Shown here: positions 7,942-14,215 of the stretch, piece by piece | How positions within the stretch are numbered: position 1 is the stretch's first letter | Layout: every line of letters starts with the position of its first letter | NCBI GenBank assembly: GCA_024644775.1 | Contig: JAHEHB010000103.1 | Coordinates: 1-14,215 of the forward strand | Length of the DNA: 14,215 nucleotides | Reading direction: 5' to 3' | Source of the DNA: Deltaproteobacteria bacterium | GTDB lineage: Bacteria; Desulfobacterota; Desulfobacteria; Desulfobacterales; SURF-15 | Notes under the pieces: generated by a model | Database searches by the model: none | What the model saw: only the letters and a program-made list of their open reading frames with translations | Told to the model about the DNA's origin: nothing | Made by a program: the position numbers and the translations under genes

Positions 7942-8778
7942 GTGACGCTGATTAAAAGACTCATCAACCAGAATAGATCCATACAGATTGGGGGGGGCAT
8001 TACCCTTTTTATGATAATATTGGCTATTTTTGCTCCGTTCATTGCCCCATATCCTCCCATAGGAATGAATATTCCAAGCATGCTCAAATCTCCCAGTACC
8101 GAGCATCTTTTCGGTACCGATGAATTCGGAAGAGATGTATTGAGCCGAGTCATCTTCGGTGCCCGTATCTCGCTGCGAGTCGGTTTGTCGGTGGCTATTA
8201 CCACCGGTGTAGTTGGTATCGGGGTGGGGCTTTTGGCAGGGTATTTTCGCCGTCTGGATAACCCAATCATGAGATTTTTGGATGCCATGATGGCGATACC
8301 TTCTCTGCTTCTTGCGCTGGCCATTGTTTCCATCGTCGGCCCTTCCGAGGGAACCGCTGTCGCGGCATTGACGATAACTTACACGCCGCGAACCGCCCGT
8401 GTAATACGGGGTGCGGTTCTGTCAATAAAAGAGCAGTATTATGTTGAGTCGGCTACCGCTTTGGGGGCTGGAACATTTCGAATTATGATACAGCACATAT
8501 TGGTGAACTGTATCGGTCCGGTGATTGTACAGCAGAGCTTTATTTTTGCATACGCTGTATTGGCGGAAGCGATGCTCAGCTTCCTGGGGGTCGGTCCACC
8601 GCCACCTGCGCCCAGCTGGGGAAACATCATCAGTGAGGCAAGGGGGTCCATGCGAATCGCCCCATGGATTATGTTTTTTCCTGGAATCGCAATCAGTATC
8701 ACCGTATTGGGCATTAACATGTTGGGTGATGGATTAAGGGATGTACTCGATCCCAAGAGTCGTGTTCAAGGTCGATAA
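7942..8778 (+). CDS. Peptide/opine ABC importer permease, DppC/OppC type
   Basis: Second inner-membrane permease, 278 residues. The N-terminal helix (about 15-36) is followed by the family hallmark HLFGTDEFGRDVLSRVIFGA (56-75). The EAA-like coupling loop spans EQYYVESATALGAG and the following IQHILVN (about 164-189). The end GDGLRDVLDPKSR is typical of DppC. The start is GTG 7942, chosen because AAGGAGG (7929-7935) sits six bases upstream. The gene ends in tandem TAA codons (8776-8781). It completes the importer: binding protein and two permeases on this strand, two ATPases on the other. Downstream it converges on the TRAP relic with only 32 bases between stop codons; no clear intrinsic terminator is visible there, only an A9 run (8796-8804). 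Confidence 0.95.
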   Translation: MTLIKRLINQNRSIQIGGGITLFMIILAIFAPFIAPYPPIGMNIPSMLKSPSTEHLFGTDEFGRDVLSRVIFGARISLRVGLSVAITTGVVGIGVGLLAGYFRRLDNPIMRFLDAMMAIPSLLLALAIVSIVGPSEGTAVAALTITYTPRTARVIRGAVLSIKEQYYVESATALGAGTFRIMIQHILVNCIGPVIVQQSFIFAYAVLAEAMLSFLGVGPPPPAPSWGNIISEARGSMRIAPWIMFFPGIAISITVLGINMLGDGLRDVLDPKSRVQGR

Positions 8779-8810
8779 TAAAGGTTTGGTTATCCAAAAA
8801 AAAACATTTG

Positions 8811-9551
8811 TTAGATATTCAACGTGCGAATCTTATTTTCTTTAGCATCTCCGATTCTAAAGCTGTAGTATTTTCCTACCTCGCAGAGTTTGGATGCCAC
8901 CATGTTAGTAGGGGGCATTTCCACACCCTGAATCACACCAGTCTTCATGGCCATATACTGCTCGGTGGTCTTCATGGGGGTTACCACCGCTCCCAGTTTC
9001 TCCCACACCGTCAGAAACGGTTTGATGGGGGCTACCTTGACCTTGACGCCCTTAAGATCGGCCACGGTTTTCACCGGCTTCTTTGTGGTCAACAGGTCTC
9101 GGAACCCGGCGTTGACGTTGGTAATCGGTTTGAGGCCGTGTTTTTCAAGACCCTTTGTCAGCTCGAACCACAATGGGCTGCTCACAAACCGATAGACATG
9201 ATCGTAGTCATCGAACAGATACGGAAGCACCACATGGTTGATGGCCGGTTCGTACTTGCCGAAGGTCCCGATTCCAACAACCGTAATATCCAGCGAGCCC
9301 CCCCGGACGGCCTCGGTGGAGTCCTCCGCACTTCCCATGGCCTTGCAGCAGTAGCGTTTGAATTTGACCCGCCCGTCGCTGGCCTTTTCCACACTGTCCA
9401 TAAACATGACCAGGGTGGACCACTGGAGAGCCTTCTTGCCCATGGGCCAGTAGAGTTTCAGTTCGATGGGTTTGTCCGCTGCCGATACCGCTACGAGCCC
9501 CACAACAAGGCTCAACACAATGGCCAACACCACAAATTTGGCACGTAACAT
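8811..9551 (-). pseudogene. TRAP transporter solute-binding protein, DctP family, C-terminally truncated
   Basis: Periplasmic binding protein of TRAP secondary transporters, probably a remnant. It has 246 residues against roughly 320-340 for the family. A signal peptide (hydrophobic 6-22, likely cut after VSA at 24) precedes DctP features: GSLDITVVG, the GFRDLLTTKKPVKTVADLKG stretch (149-168), WEKLGAVVTPM and EQYMAMKTGVIQGVEMPP (197-214). After KYYSF (about 231) the sequence no longer resembles the family and stops. The conserved ligand-carboxylate Arg of the K-x-R-V-P motif appears to be Lys172. Start ATG 9551 is favoured over longer in-frame starts because AAAGGAGG lies just upstream and the signal peptide begins there. 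No TRAP membrane subunits are nearby. GC content is visibly higher than in the ABC genes. It could still be a secreted truncated protein, but transport function is unlikely. Confidence 0.75.
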
Positions 9552-9595
9552 GACTCGCCTCCTTTTGTCTCCTTTGGGTTGATAAAAAAATCCGT

Positions 9596-9926
9596 TTACA
9601 TCATCCAGTTGTTCATCTGCCGAACCGCCGCACCATAGGCGCCCGGGAATAGACTCCCCAGGGAACAGCCCGGGGCACTCTCCCGTCGAAAGGTCTCCAG
9701 CCGCTCGGCCAGGGTTTCGTATTCCTGGGGCAATCGTTTCCGCAACCGGCCGGGCCCGCTCCCGGAAATGCTCGGTGTCGGTGATGATGAACCGGACCTC
9801 GTCCCGAATCATCTTCTTCCGGCGTCTGAGCCAACGATCTCGATTTTCCTTTGAGTATTTCTCCCAGTCTCCAGAGCGGCCTGTATGATGGTATCCTGAA
9901 TATCCGAACGGGGGGGGTCGAAACAC
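9596..9926 (-). pseudogene. Frameshifted 3' remnant of an unidentified gene
   Basis: No recognised family. In one minus frame the stretch upstream of about 9740 reads like natural protein (KENRDRWLRRRKKMIRDEV, then TDTEHFRERARPVAE). From about 9737 the sensible sequence continues in the next frame as RLPQEYETLAERLETF, later SLGSLFPGAYGAAV, and ends QMNNWMM at TAA 9598-9596. One extra A in the AAA at 9739-9737 explains the switch. The charged, helix-rich composition is unlike random sequence. The real 5' limit is unclear: a C8 run (9910-9917 on the plus coordinates) lies near the start, and the sulfatase stop codon is only nine bases upstream of 9926. The stop lies 45 bases before the TRAP binding protein start, so both probably belonged to one former operon. 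This part is the most GC-rich of the window. Confidence 0.55.
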
Positions 9927-9935
9927 CTTTAAGGT

Positions 9936-11360
9936 TTATAGAATGTTCCCAAAGGGTCTTTCAAGCCATGCATTTACGTTGGCGCCGACCCTGTCTTGGT
10001 ATGACTCCAACTCTTTTGGAAATTCGCCCCCTGCGTCTTGTTTTGCCATTGCAAACATCCGTTCGCATACCTCGGGGTTGTCCCCGGCCAGGTTATCGGT
10101 CATACCCGGATCATCTTTCAGAGAATAGAGAAGCTCTTCTTCCTTCCACATGTTTGTATTGTACCAAAACGCATTATCGATAACGGTAATTGCCACACCG
10201 TAGCCGATGCTCACATGATCACGCCCCCCGGATGAACCATCCAATACGGTCGGCCAGACGTTATTACCATCCATGGGTTGTTTTGGAGAGATCCCAGCCA
10301 TAGCCAGGAGTGTGGCGGTGATATCAATATTGTAGATGAGGCCGTCGTGCACAGTATCGGCGCCTTCTTTCTTGGGGTGGCGGATCATGCACACAAGATC
10401 CATGACTGCCCGGGTTGAAGGATGCCCCTGCTTGCCGACGTATCCTTTGTCCGCCGGATCGTAACCGAGATTGTGCCCGTGGTCGCTCATGACACAAACA
10501 ACTGTGTCCTCTAAGCGACCGGAATATTTCAATGATTCCATGAAATAACCAAACCAGCGATCGCACAGCGTGACTTCCCCGGCATAATTGGCCTGCAGAC
10601 GTTTTAACTCCCGCTCGGACATCACCGCTTTCCACGGATGATAGGGGGATTGGACGAGATCAACCACGTCGTCGTTGGGGTCGTAGAGCTTACGGTACTG
10701 CAACGGGGGGGTCCAGGGTTCGTGGGGATCAAAAGAGTCGATGATCATAAAGGTGTTCCCTGCATTTGCGTTTTCCTCCAGCCACAGAGCGCCCTGACGA
10801 AAGACCTGGGCGGGAAACCGATCTTCTTCTGCTTTGTATTCATAGGTGTTGCGGATAAAATCATACAACCGGGCTCTTATCCGATCATCACCTTTAATCT
10901 TGTCATTGAGATGCTTGTCAACGTCTGTTTGACCGATTTCACCGGTCTTATACTTATCCCCCTCCTGCCCGCGGATCAGATGCCATTCGTCAAACCCGCG
11001 CCAGTAATTGTTGGTTGGCTTGAACTGATGGTAACAGTCCGTGATAAAACAGGAGGTGTATCCATGCTCCCCCAGTATTTCCGGAAGGGTGTCGTCCACT
11101 TCGTTTAACGGGCTCCACCCGGGCAGCGCCCGGGCCACATTGCCACGATAGTTTTTATGTCCACGAAACGGATACACGCGGTTGCCCGTGCGGATTGCCT
11201 TTCGAAATTGCACCGTGGGCAACGAATCCGGATAACACCCGGTGAAAACCGCCGATTCTTTAGCGAATGCATCCAGATGTGGTGTGTGAATCCATTCGTT
11301 GCCATAAGCTCCGACATGATCCTGCCGCAGACTGTCAAAAATGATTAGAACAATGTTCAT
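9936..11360 (-). CDS. Sulfatase-superfamily hydrolase with Thr at the nucleophile position
   Basis: Alkaline phosphatase/sulfatase superfamily enzyme, 474 residues. The N-terminus MNIVLIIFDSLRQDHVGAYG starts straight with the first beta strand and metal ligand D9; there is no signal peptide, so it should be cytoplasmic. Metal and substrate motifs: DSFDPHEPW (208-216), MSDHGHNLG (291-299, D293 and H294), GKQGHPS (K310, H313). In classical sulfatases C-x-P-x-R followed by TG carries formylglycine. Here the aligned residues are T49-V-Q-F-R53 with T58-G59 at the correct distance, so Thr replaces Cys and Gln replaces Pro. It cannot be a formylglycine sulfatase by this motif; Thr nucleophiles are known in nucleotide pyrophosphatase/phosphodiesterases. 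Start ATG 11360 follows AAGGAGA. It lies downstream of a sugar-type binding protein and permeases, suggesting hydrolysis of an imported sulfate, phosphate or phosphonate ester. Confidence 0.88.
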   Translation of the reverse strand: MNIVLIIFDSLRQDHVGAYGNEWIHTPHLDAFAKESAVFTGCYPDSLPTVQFRKAIRTGNRVYPFRGHKNYRGNVARALPGWSPLNEVDDTLPEILGEHGYTSCFITDCYHQFKPTNNYWRGFDEWHLIRGQEGDKYKTGEIGQTDVDKHLNDKIKGDDRIRARLYDFIRNTYEYKAEEDRFPAQVFRQGALWLEENANAGNTFMIIDSFDPHEPWTPPLQYRKLYDPNDDVVDLVQSPYHPWKAVMSERELKRLQANYAGEVTLCDRWFGYFMESLKYSGRLEDTVVCVMSDHGHNLGYDPADKGYVGKQGHPSTRAVMDLVCMIRHPKKEGADTVHDGLIYNIDITATLLAMAGISPKQPMDGNNVWPTVLDGSSGGRDHVSIGYGVAITVIDNAFWYNTNMWKEEELLYSLKDDPGMTDNLAGDNPEVCERMFAMAKQDAGGEFPKELESYQDRVGANVNAWLERPFGNIL

Positions 11361-11434
11361 GGATTTCTCCTTATTCGATTTCTGGTTTCTTTGAAACGGT
11401 CAGGGATTACTTAAAATCCATATCTATAAATGAT

Positions 11435-11467
11435 CCACTACCCAGCAGTTCTTACTCTGGGTAGTGG
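11435..11467 (-). other. Perfect 11-bp hairpin between binding protein and sulfatase genes
   Basis: CCACTACCCAG (11435-11445) and CTGGGTAGTGG (11457-11467) are perfectly complementary around an 11-base loop. On the transcribed minus strand the stem is followed by ATCATTTATAG rather than a T-run, so full intrinsic termination is doubtful. It begins about 20 bases after the binding-protein stop codon. A partial terminator or 3'-end stabiliser that raises binding-protein mRNA over sulfatase mRNA would fit. Confidence 0.6.
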
Positions 11468-11486
11468 TATAATAGCGTTTAAGAAA

Positions 11487-12764
11487 TTAGCGAGAAAGGA
11501 GCCGTTTAATGGACGCATCTGCTTTTTCCAGATGTTTGGGGATATCCCCACCGCCAACAATCTGCTGCATTTCCGGAGCAAGCGCATCCATAACCGCATA
11601 GAACTTCGGATCCTTCCATGGATTGTCGCTTGTGTACTCCAGGGCTTTTACAAAAACCTGGCTATAGGCGTCAGAGCCAACACTTCCTTTTTTCAGGAGC
11701 GGCAAACTTCCGGTTGGAAGCTGGCCATTGATCTTATAGTAAAGGGAGGTGAACTTTTCATCGAAGATCAACATCTCAAGCAGTTTTGCTGTGAGTTTTT
11801 TGTTCTTTGATTTCGATGAAATGGTTATTTCGTGTGGGTTGCCGATGGTTCGTCGTTTCCCGTTTGGCGCTTTTGGCATTTCTGCCACCCAGACGTCCCC
11901 GTCGGGTGCGACCTTGAGCTTGCCACCCGACATGTTTTCGACCAATCCACGCCCCCATGGGCCTTCAAAGATGAAACCGGCTCGTCCTGCGGAAAACGTA
12001 TTGCGGGATTCATTATGTGTATGACCCACCGGAGTACACTTAGCCTTTGCAAGGTCTTGAATCCACTTAAAAGCTGCCTGATTCTCAGGTGTGTTCATCT
12101 TGATTTTACCGTTCTGTTGGATGTCGCCGCCGTGGCCGTATATGATCGGGATGGTCCACTGTGCGGAATTGGGGCTCCGTGATGTCCGTAACGCAATTCC
12201 GTATATCGGGGCTCCATCGCGATCCGGAAGGGCAGAGATTTTCATGACTGCTTCTTTGAGTTCCGGCCAGGTCTGAGGCGGAGAATCAGGGTCAAGACCC
12301 GCCTCTTTCATCAGGTTCCGGTTATAGTGCATTTGAATTGGCCCCGGCACCCATGGGAGCGCATAAAGCTTGCCATCGACTGATACCGCATCCCGAAGCG
12401 ACTGAGGAATTGAAGATAACTGCTCCTCGGTAAAATAATCGTTTAGAGGCTCCAACCCATTGATCCCCTGAACCGAGGGGACCCAAGCTGCGATGAGGTG
12501 GATGGCATCGGCTGGGTTTCCAGCAAGAGTTGTCACTGTGGCCTGGTTCAATGCTTGATCGAACTGTGTATCGATTACTTTAAGCTTAGCCCCTGTTCGT
12601 TTCGTGAACTCAACTTTGAGTTGATCAACAAGATCCTTATTCTTGTCATAGGTCCCCATCCATCCTGAATAGGTAATTTGTTCTGCTGCAAAGACGGTTT
12701 GAGCTGCGAACAGCATCCCTATCACAACCACAAGAGCGATTATCATAGACTTTAACATTTTCAT
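11487..12764 (-). CDS. ABC importer substrate-binding protein, family 1 (sugar type)
   Basis: Periplasmic solute-binding protein of the SBP family 1/carbohydrate uptake group, 425 residues. The start at ATG 12764 is chosen over longer in-frame starts because AGGAGG lies five bases upstream and a Sec signal peptide begins there (basic MKMLK, hydrophobic core 7-21, likely cut after VFA at 26). The mature protein shows family features: an N-terminal lobe beginning QITYSGWMG, a LKVEFTKRTGAKLKVIDTQF-type strand, a NPADAIHL segment, LYALPWVPGPIQMHYNR lining the cleft, and GRAGFIFEGPWG in the second lobe. It is encoded 20 bases after the MalG-like permease, followed by a hairpin and the cytoplasmic hydrolase. 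Order permease-permease-binding protein is the reverse of many sugar operons. The ligand is likely a sugar or sugar ester, judged only from family and neighbours. Confidence 0.93.
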   Translation of the reverse strand: MKMLKSMIIALVVVIGMLFAAQTVFAAEQITYSGWMGTYDKNKDLVDQLKVEFTKRTGAKLKVIDTQFDQALNQATVTTLAGNPADAIHLIAAWVPSVQGINGLEPLNDYFTEEQLSSIPQSLRDAVSVDGKLYALPWVPGPIQMHYNRNLMKEAGLDPDSPPQTWPELKEAVMKISALPDRDGAPIYGIALRTSRSPNSAQWTIPIIYGHGGDIQQNGKIKMNTPENQAAFKWIQDLAKAKCTPVGHTHNESRNTFSAGRAGFIFEGPWGRGLVENMSGGKLKVAPDGDVWVAEMPKAPNGKRRTIGNPHEITISSKSKNKKLTAKLLEMLIFDEKFTSLYYKINGQLPTGSLPLLKKGSVGSDAYSQVFVKALEYTSDNPWKDPKFYAVMDALAPEMQQIVGGGDIPKHLEKADASIKRLLSR

Positions 12765-12784
12765 AAGTACCTCCTTTTTGGGTT

Positions 12785-13681
12785 CTATTTTATTGCGCCG
12801 GCAGTCATGCCCTTCAGGATGGACTTCTGAGTCACCATGAAGATCAAGAATATCGGCAGGGTAACCATGACGGCAAGCGCCATCATTTCGGACCAATCTC
12901 CTTCAAACTCTCCAAGAAAAGAATTTGTTATACCGGCTGGTAGTGTTCGCACTTCCGGTGACGAGACAAAAATCAACCCCATGATCAGTTCGTTCCAAGA
13001 AGCGACAAAGACAAAAATTGCTGAAGCTGCTAAACCAGGGCGAACCATCGGAAGGACGATGTGGACAAGAATCTTGAATGGCGAAACACCATCGACCAGT
13101 GCGGACTCTTCCATATCTATTGGCACCTGATCAATGAAATTTGTCATTAACCAAACTGTCAAGGGCATTGTTGTTGCCGTATGACCCAGGATCAGAGAAA
13201 AATAGGTGTCCAAAATGCTCATCTTCAGAAACATCGAATACATCGACATCATCAGAAGCGGCGTGGGAAATGCCATTGCCGCTAAAAAGAATAACAGCAC
13301 GATTCTTTTCTGCTTGAATGAAAATCGAGAAATCGCGTAACCACAAAGTGAGCCCGCAAAAGTCGATAGAAATGCGGTTGCGATTCCCACAACAAAACTA
13401 TTGATAAACAACTGGATTAGAAACGGATTAAATTGGGCGACATAATTCTTGACCGTAAAGTTTTCAGGAATAAATTGAGGAGGTGACACAAACAGATCTT
13501 CCAGCGGTTTGAACGATGTCGCGACTAACCAATAAACCGGCAAAAGGAGTACCATGAGCGCACTAATCGCCATCACATGTGATGCCGTTGTCCGGATAGC
13601 GCTGGAATCTGTAAGACTGGGTCCGGTTTTAATGATTCTTCCAGGGAGTTGCTCTTTTTCGTTCTGATTGACCTTCGTCAT
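12785..13681 (-). CDS. Sugar-type ABC importer permease, MalG family
   Basis: Inner-membrane permease, 298 residues, about six membrane segments: near 35-56, 91-112, 125-150, 160-180, 216-240 and 268-284. MalG-type features are the PVYWLVATSFKP motif (48-59), FINSFVVGI after the first periplasmic domain, and the EAA coupling loop EESALVDGVSPFKILVHIVLP (191-211) where the ATPase docks. The N-terminal 30 residues are hydrophilic. Start ATG 13681 overlaps the upstream permease stop as ATGA, and an AGGAGG-type site (within the end of that gene) lies directly upstream; longer in-frame starts at up to 13786 would run through the upstream gene and are rejected. It partners the upstream MalF-like subunit. 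The ATPase subunit is not in the window; it may lie upstream, or a shared MalK-type ATPase may serve this importer. Confidence 0.95.
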   Translation of the reverse strand: MTKVNQNEKEQLPGRIIKTGPSLTDSSAIRTTASHVMAISALMVLLLPVYWLVATSFKPLEDLFVSPPQFIPENFTVKNYVAQFNPFLIQLFINSFVVGIATAFLSTFAGSLCGYAISRFSFKQKRIVLLFFLAAMAFPTPLLMMSMYSMFLKMSILDTYFSLILGHTATTMPLTVWLMTNFIDQVPIDMEESALVDGVSPFKILVHIVLPMVRPGLAASAIFVFVASWNELIMGLIFVSSPEVRTLPAGITNSFLGEFEGDWSEMMALAVMVTLPIFLIFMVTQKSILKGMTAGAIK

Positions 13682-14214
13682 ACCTCCTGCTCCTTGTTCT
13701 TGGTTAACCTCAGCAGAAACCAAGTGAAAAGTATCAAGGCAATAAGCCAGACCGTTCCTGCTGTCGAAGCAAGTGCAAAATCCCAATTTTCAAAGGCAAG
13801 TTTGTAGGTAAACAAACTCAACACCATCGTTGCATTGATGGGGCCTCCCGCTGTTACCAGCAGTGGCATTGTCATTTCCTGGAAGAAGCGGACAGTATCC
13901 AGGAGGAGAGCCACGATAATGACGTTGCGAAGCGCTGGGAGAATAATGTGTTTAACTCGAGAAAAAAACGATGCGCCATCCAGTTCTGAGGCCTCCAGAA
14001 CTTCAATCGAGATAGACTGCATTCCGGCAAGTGAGATTACCATCAGAAAGGGGATTGCACGCCAGGTGAAGGCGGAAATGATTGCCCATTGCGCTCCGGT
14101 CTTGTTAAACAGTAAGTCAATATTGTTTTCGATAAATCCCAAGGTCACTAAAATGAAATTGACCAGACCGTAGTCTTTGGCAAATATCCAGCTCCAGAGA
14201 ATTGCGATACAAAT
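13678..14214 (-). CDS. Sugar-type ABC importer permease, MalF/UgpA family (partial, N-terminus beyond right edge)
   Basis: C-terminal 178 codons of a MalF-like inner-membrane permease. The frame is open to the right edge, and the upstream residues (SWIFAKDYGLVNFILVTLG) match the family's typical W-x-W/DYGLVN periplasmic region, so the GTG at 14148 is internal and not the start. The EAA coupling loop reads EVLEASELDGASFFSRVKHI followed by ILPALRN. The LVTAGGPINATMVLSLFTYKLAF segment before the last helix is the usual F-subunit sequence. The gene ends in KNKEQEV with TGA overlapping the MalG start (ATGA), indicating translational coupling. It would form the heterodimeric pore with MalG. Promoter, first helices and any upstream ATPase or regulator lie outside the window. 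Confidence 0.93.
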   Translation of the reverse strand: MCIAILWSWIFAKDYGLVNFILVTLGFIENNIDLLFNKTGAQWAIISAFTWRAIPFLMVISLAGMQSISIEVLEASELDGASFFSRVKHIILPALRNVIIVALLLDTVRFFQEMTMPLLVTAGGPINATMVLSLFTYKLAFENWDFALASTAGTVWLIALILFTWFLLRLTKNKEQEV

Positions 14215-14215
14215 C

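Noticed and set aside
8796..8804. A9 run (T9 on the minus strand) as intrinsic terminator after the TRAP relic
   Set aside because: Only a 4-bp AACA/TGTT stem precedes it, too weak for a convincing terminator.
8808..9548. Long plus-strand open frame of 246 codons opposite the TRAP binding protein
   Set aside because: It mirrors the minus-strand gene almost exactly, has no ribosome binding site or recognisable motif, and is His/Gly-rich as expected for an antisense shadow of GC-biased codons.
9936..9938. Sulfatase stop codon lies in the same frame as the remnant and TRAP gene, hinting at a fused readthrough protein
   Set aside because: The remnant sequence after the stop is itself frameshifted, and the TRAP gene has its own ribosome binding site and signal peptide; the shared phase is a one-in-three chance.
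11465..11473. Extended -10 like element TGGTATAAT on the plus strand, pointing antisense into the binding-protein gene
   Set aside because: No -35 match lies at the right distance and the bases partly belong to the hairpin arm; an antisense RNA is possible but unsupported.
12765..12896. Longer N-terminus for the family 1 binding protein starting near 12896
   Set aside because: It would overlap the permease gene end and bury the signal peptide; the AGGAGG site and signal sequence fix the start at 12764.

Overview
The window reads as a Gram-negative bacterial chromosome segment. Two solute-binding proteins have Sec signal peptides, most starts have strong AGGAGG-type ribosome binding sites, and there are two ABC importers plus a TRAP-type binding protein remnant. 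A catabolic, possibly marine or anaerobic proteobacterium or Desulfobacterota-like organism would fit, but nothing here fixes the taxon. No rRNA, tRNA, CRISPR array or insertion sequence was seen.

Region 1 (1-8778) is a split peptide/opine-type ABC import locus built around a divergent promoter region at 4893-5155. Rightward lie a family 5 solute-binding protein (5156-6751), then a hairpin-bearing gap and two inner-membrane permeases (6977-7918 and 7942-8778). Leftward, in one tight operon, lie the two ATPases (4892-3903 and 3906-2857, overlapping by ATGA), a PLP-dependent aminotransferase (2836-1748), a creatininase-family amidase (1721-888) and an imidazolonepropionase-like amidohydrolase (872 to beyond the left edge). 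The layout suggests uptake of a small nitrogenous compound, followed by amide or ring hydrolysis and transamination in the cytoplasm. The creatininase reading frame keeps all its catalytic motifs but is interrupted by two in-frame TAA codons, so it is probably a young pseudogene.

Region 2 (8779-9935) is a GC-rich decayed island on the minus strand. It holds the end of an unidentified protein, broken by a one-base frameshift, followed by a TRAP-type (DctP family) periplasmic binding protein that has lost its last 80-90 residues. No TRAP membrane subunits are present. This is a genomic junction between two functional transporter loci.

Region 3 (9936 to the right edge, all minus strand) is a sugar-type ABC import operon: MalF-like permease (cut by the window edge), MalG-like permease, family 1 solute-binding protein, a strong perfect hairpin, and a cytoplasmic sulfatase-superfamily hydrolase. 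The hydrolase has Thr49 where sulfatases carry the formylglycine cysteine, so it may be a phosphodiesterase/phosphonate-type or otherwise unusual ester hydrolase acting on the imported solute. No ATPase for this importer lies within the window.

The most notable points are the doubly interrupted but otherwise intact creatininase, the back-to-back overlapping -35 elements with an operator-like inverted repeat, the nucleophile-variant sulfatase tied to a sugar importer, and the TRAP relic at the boundary.
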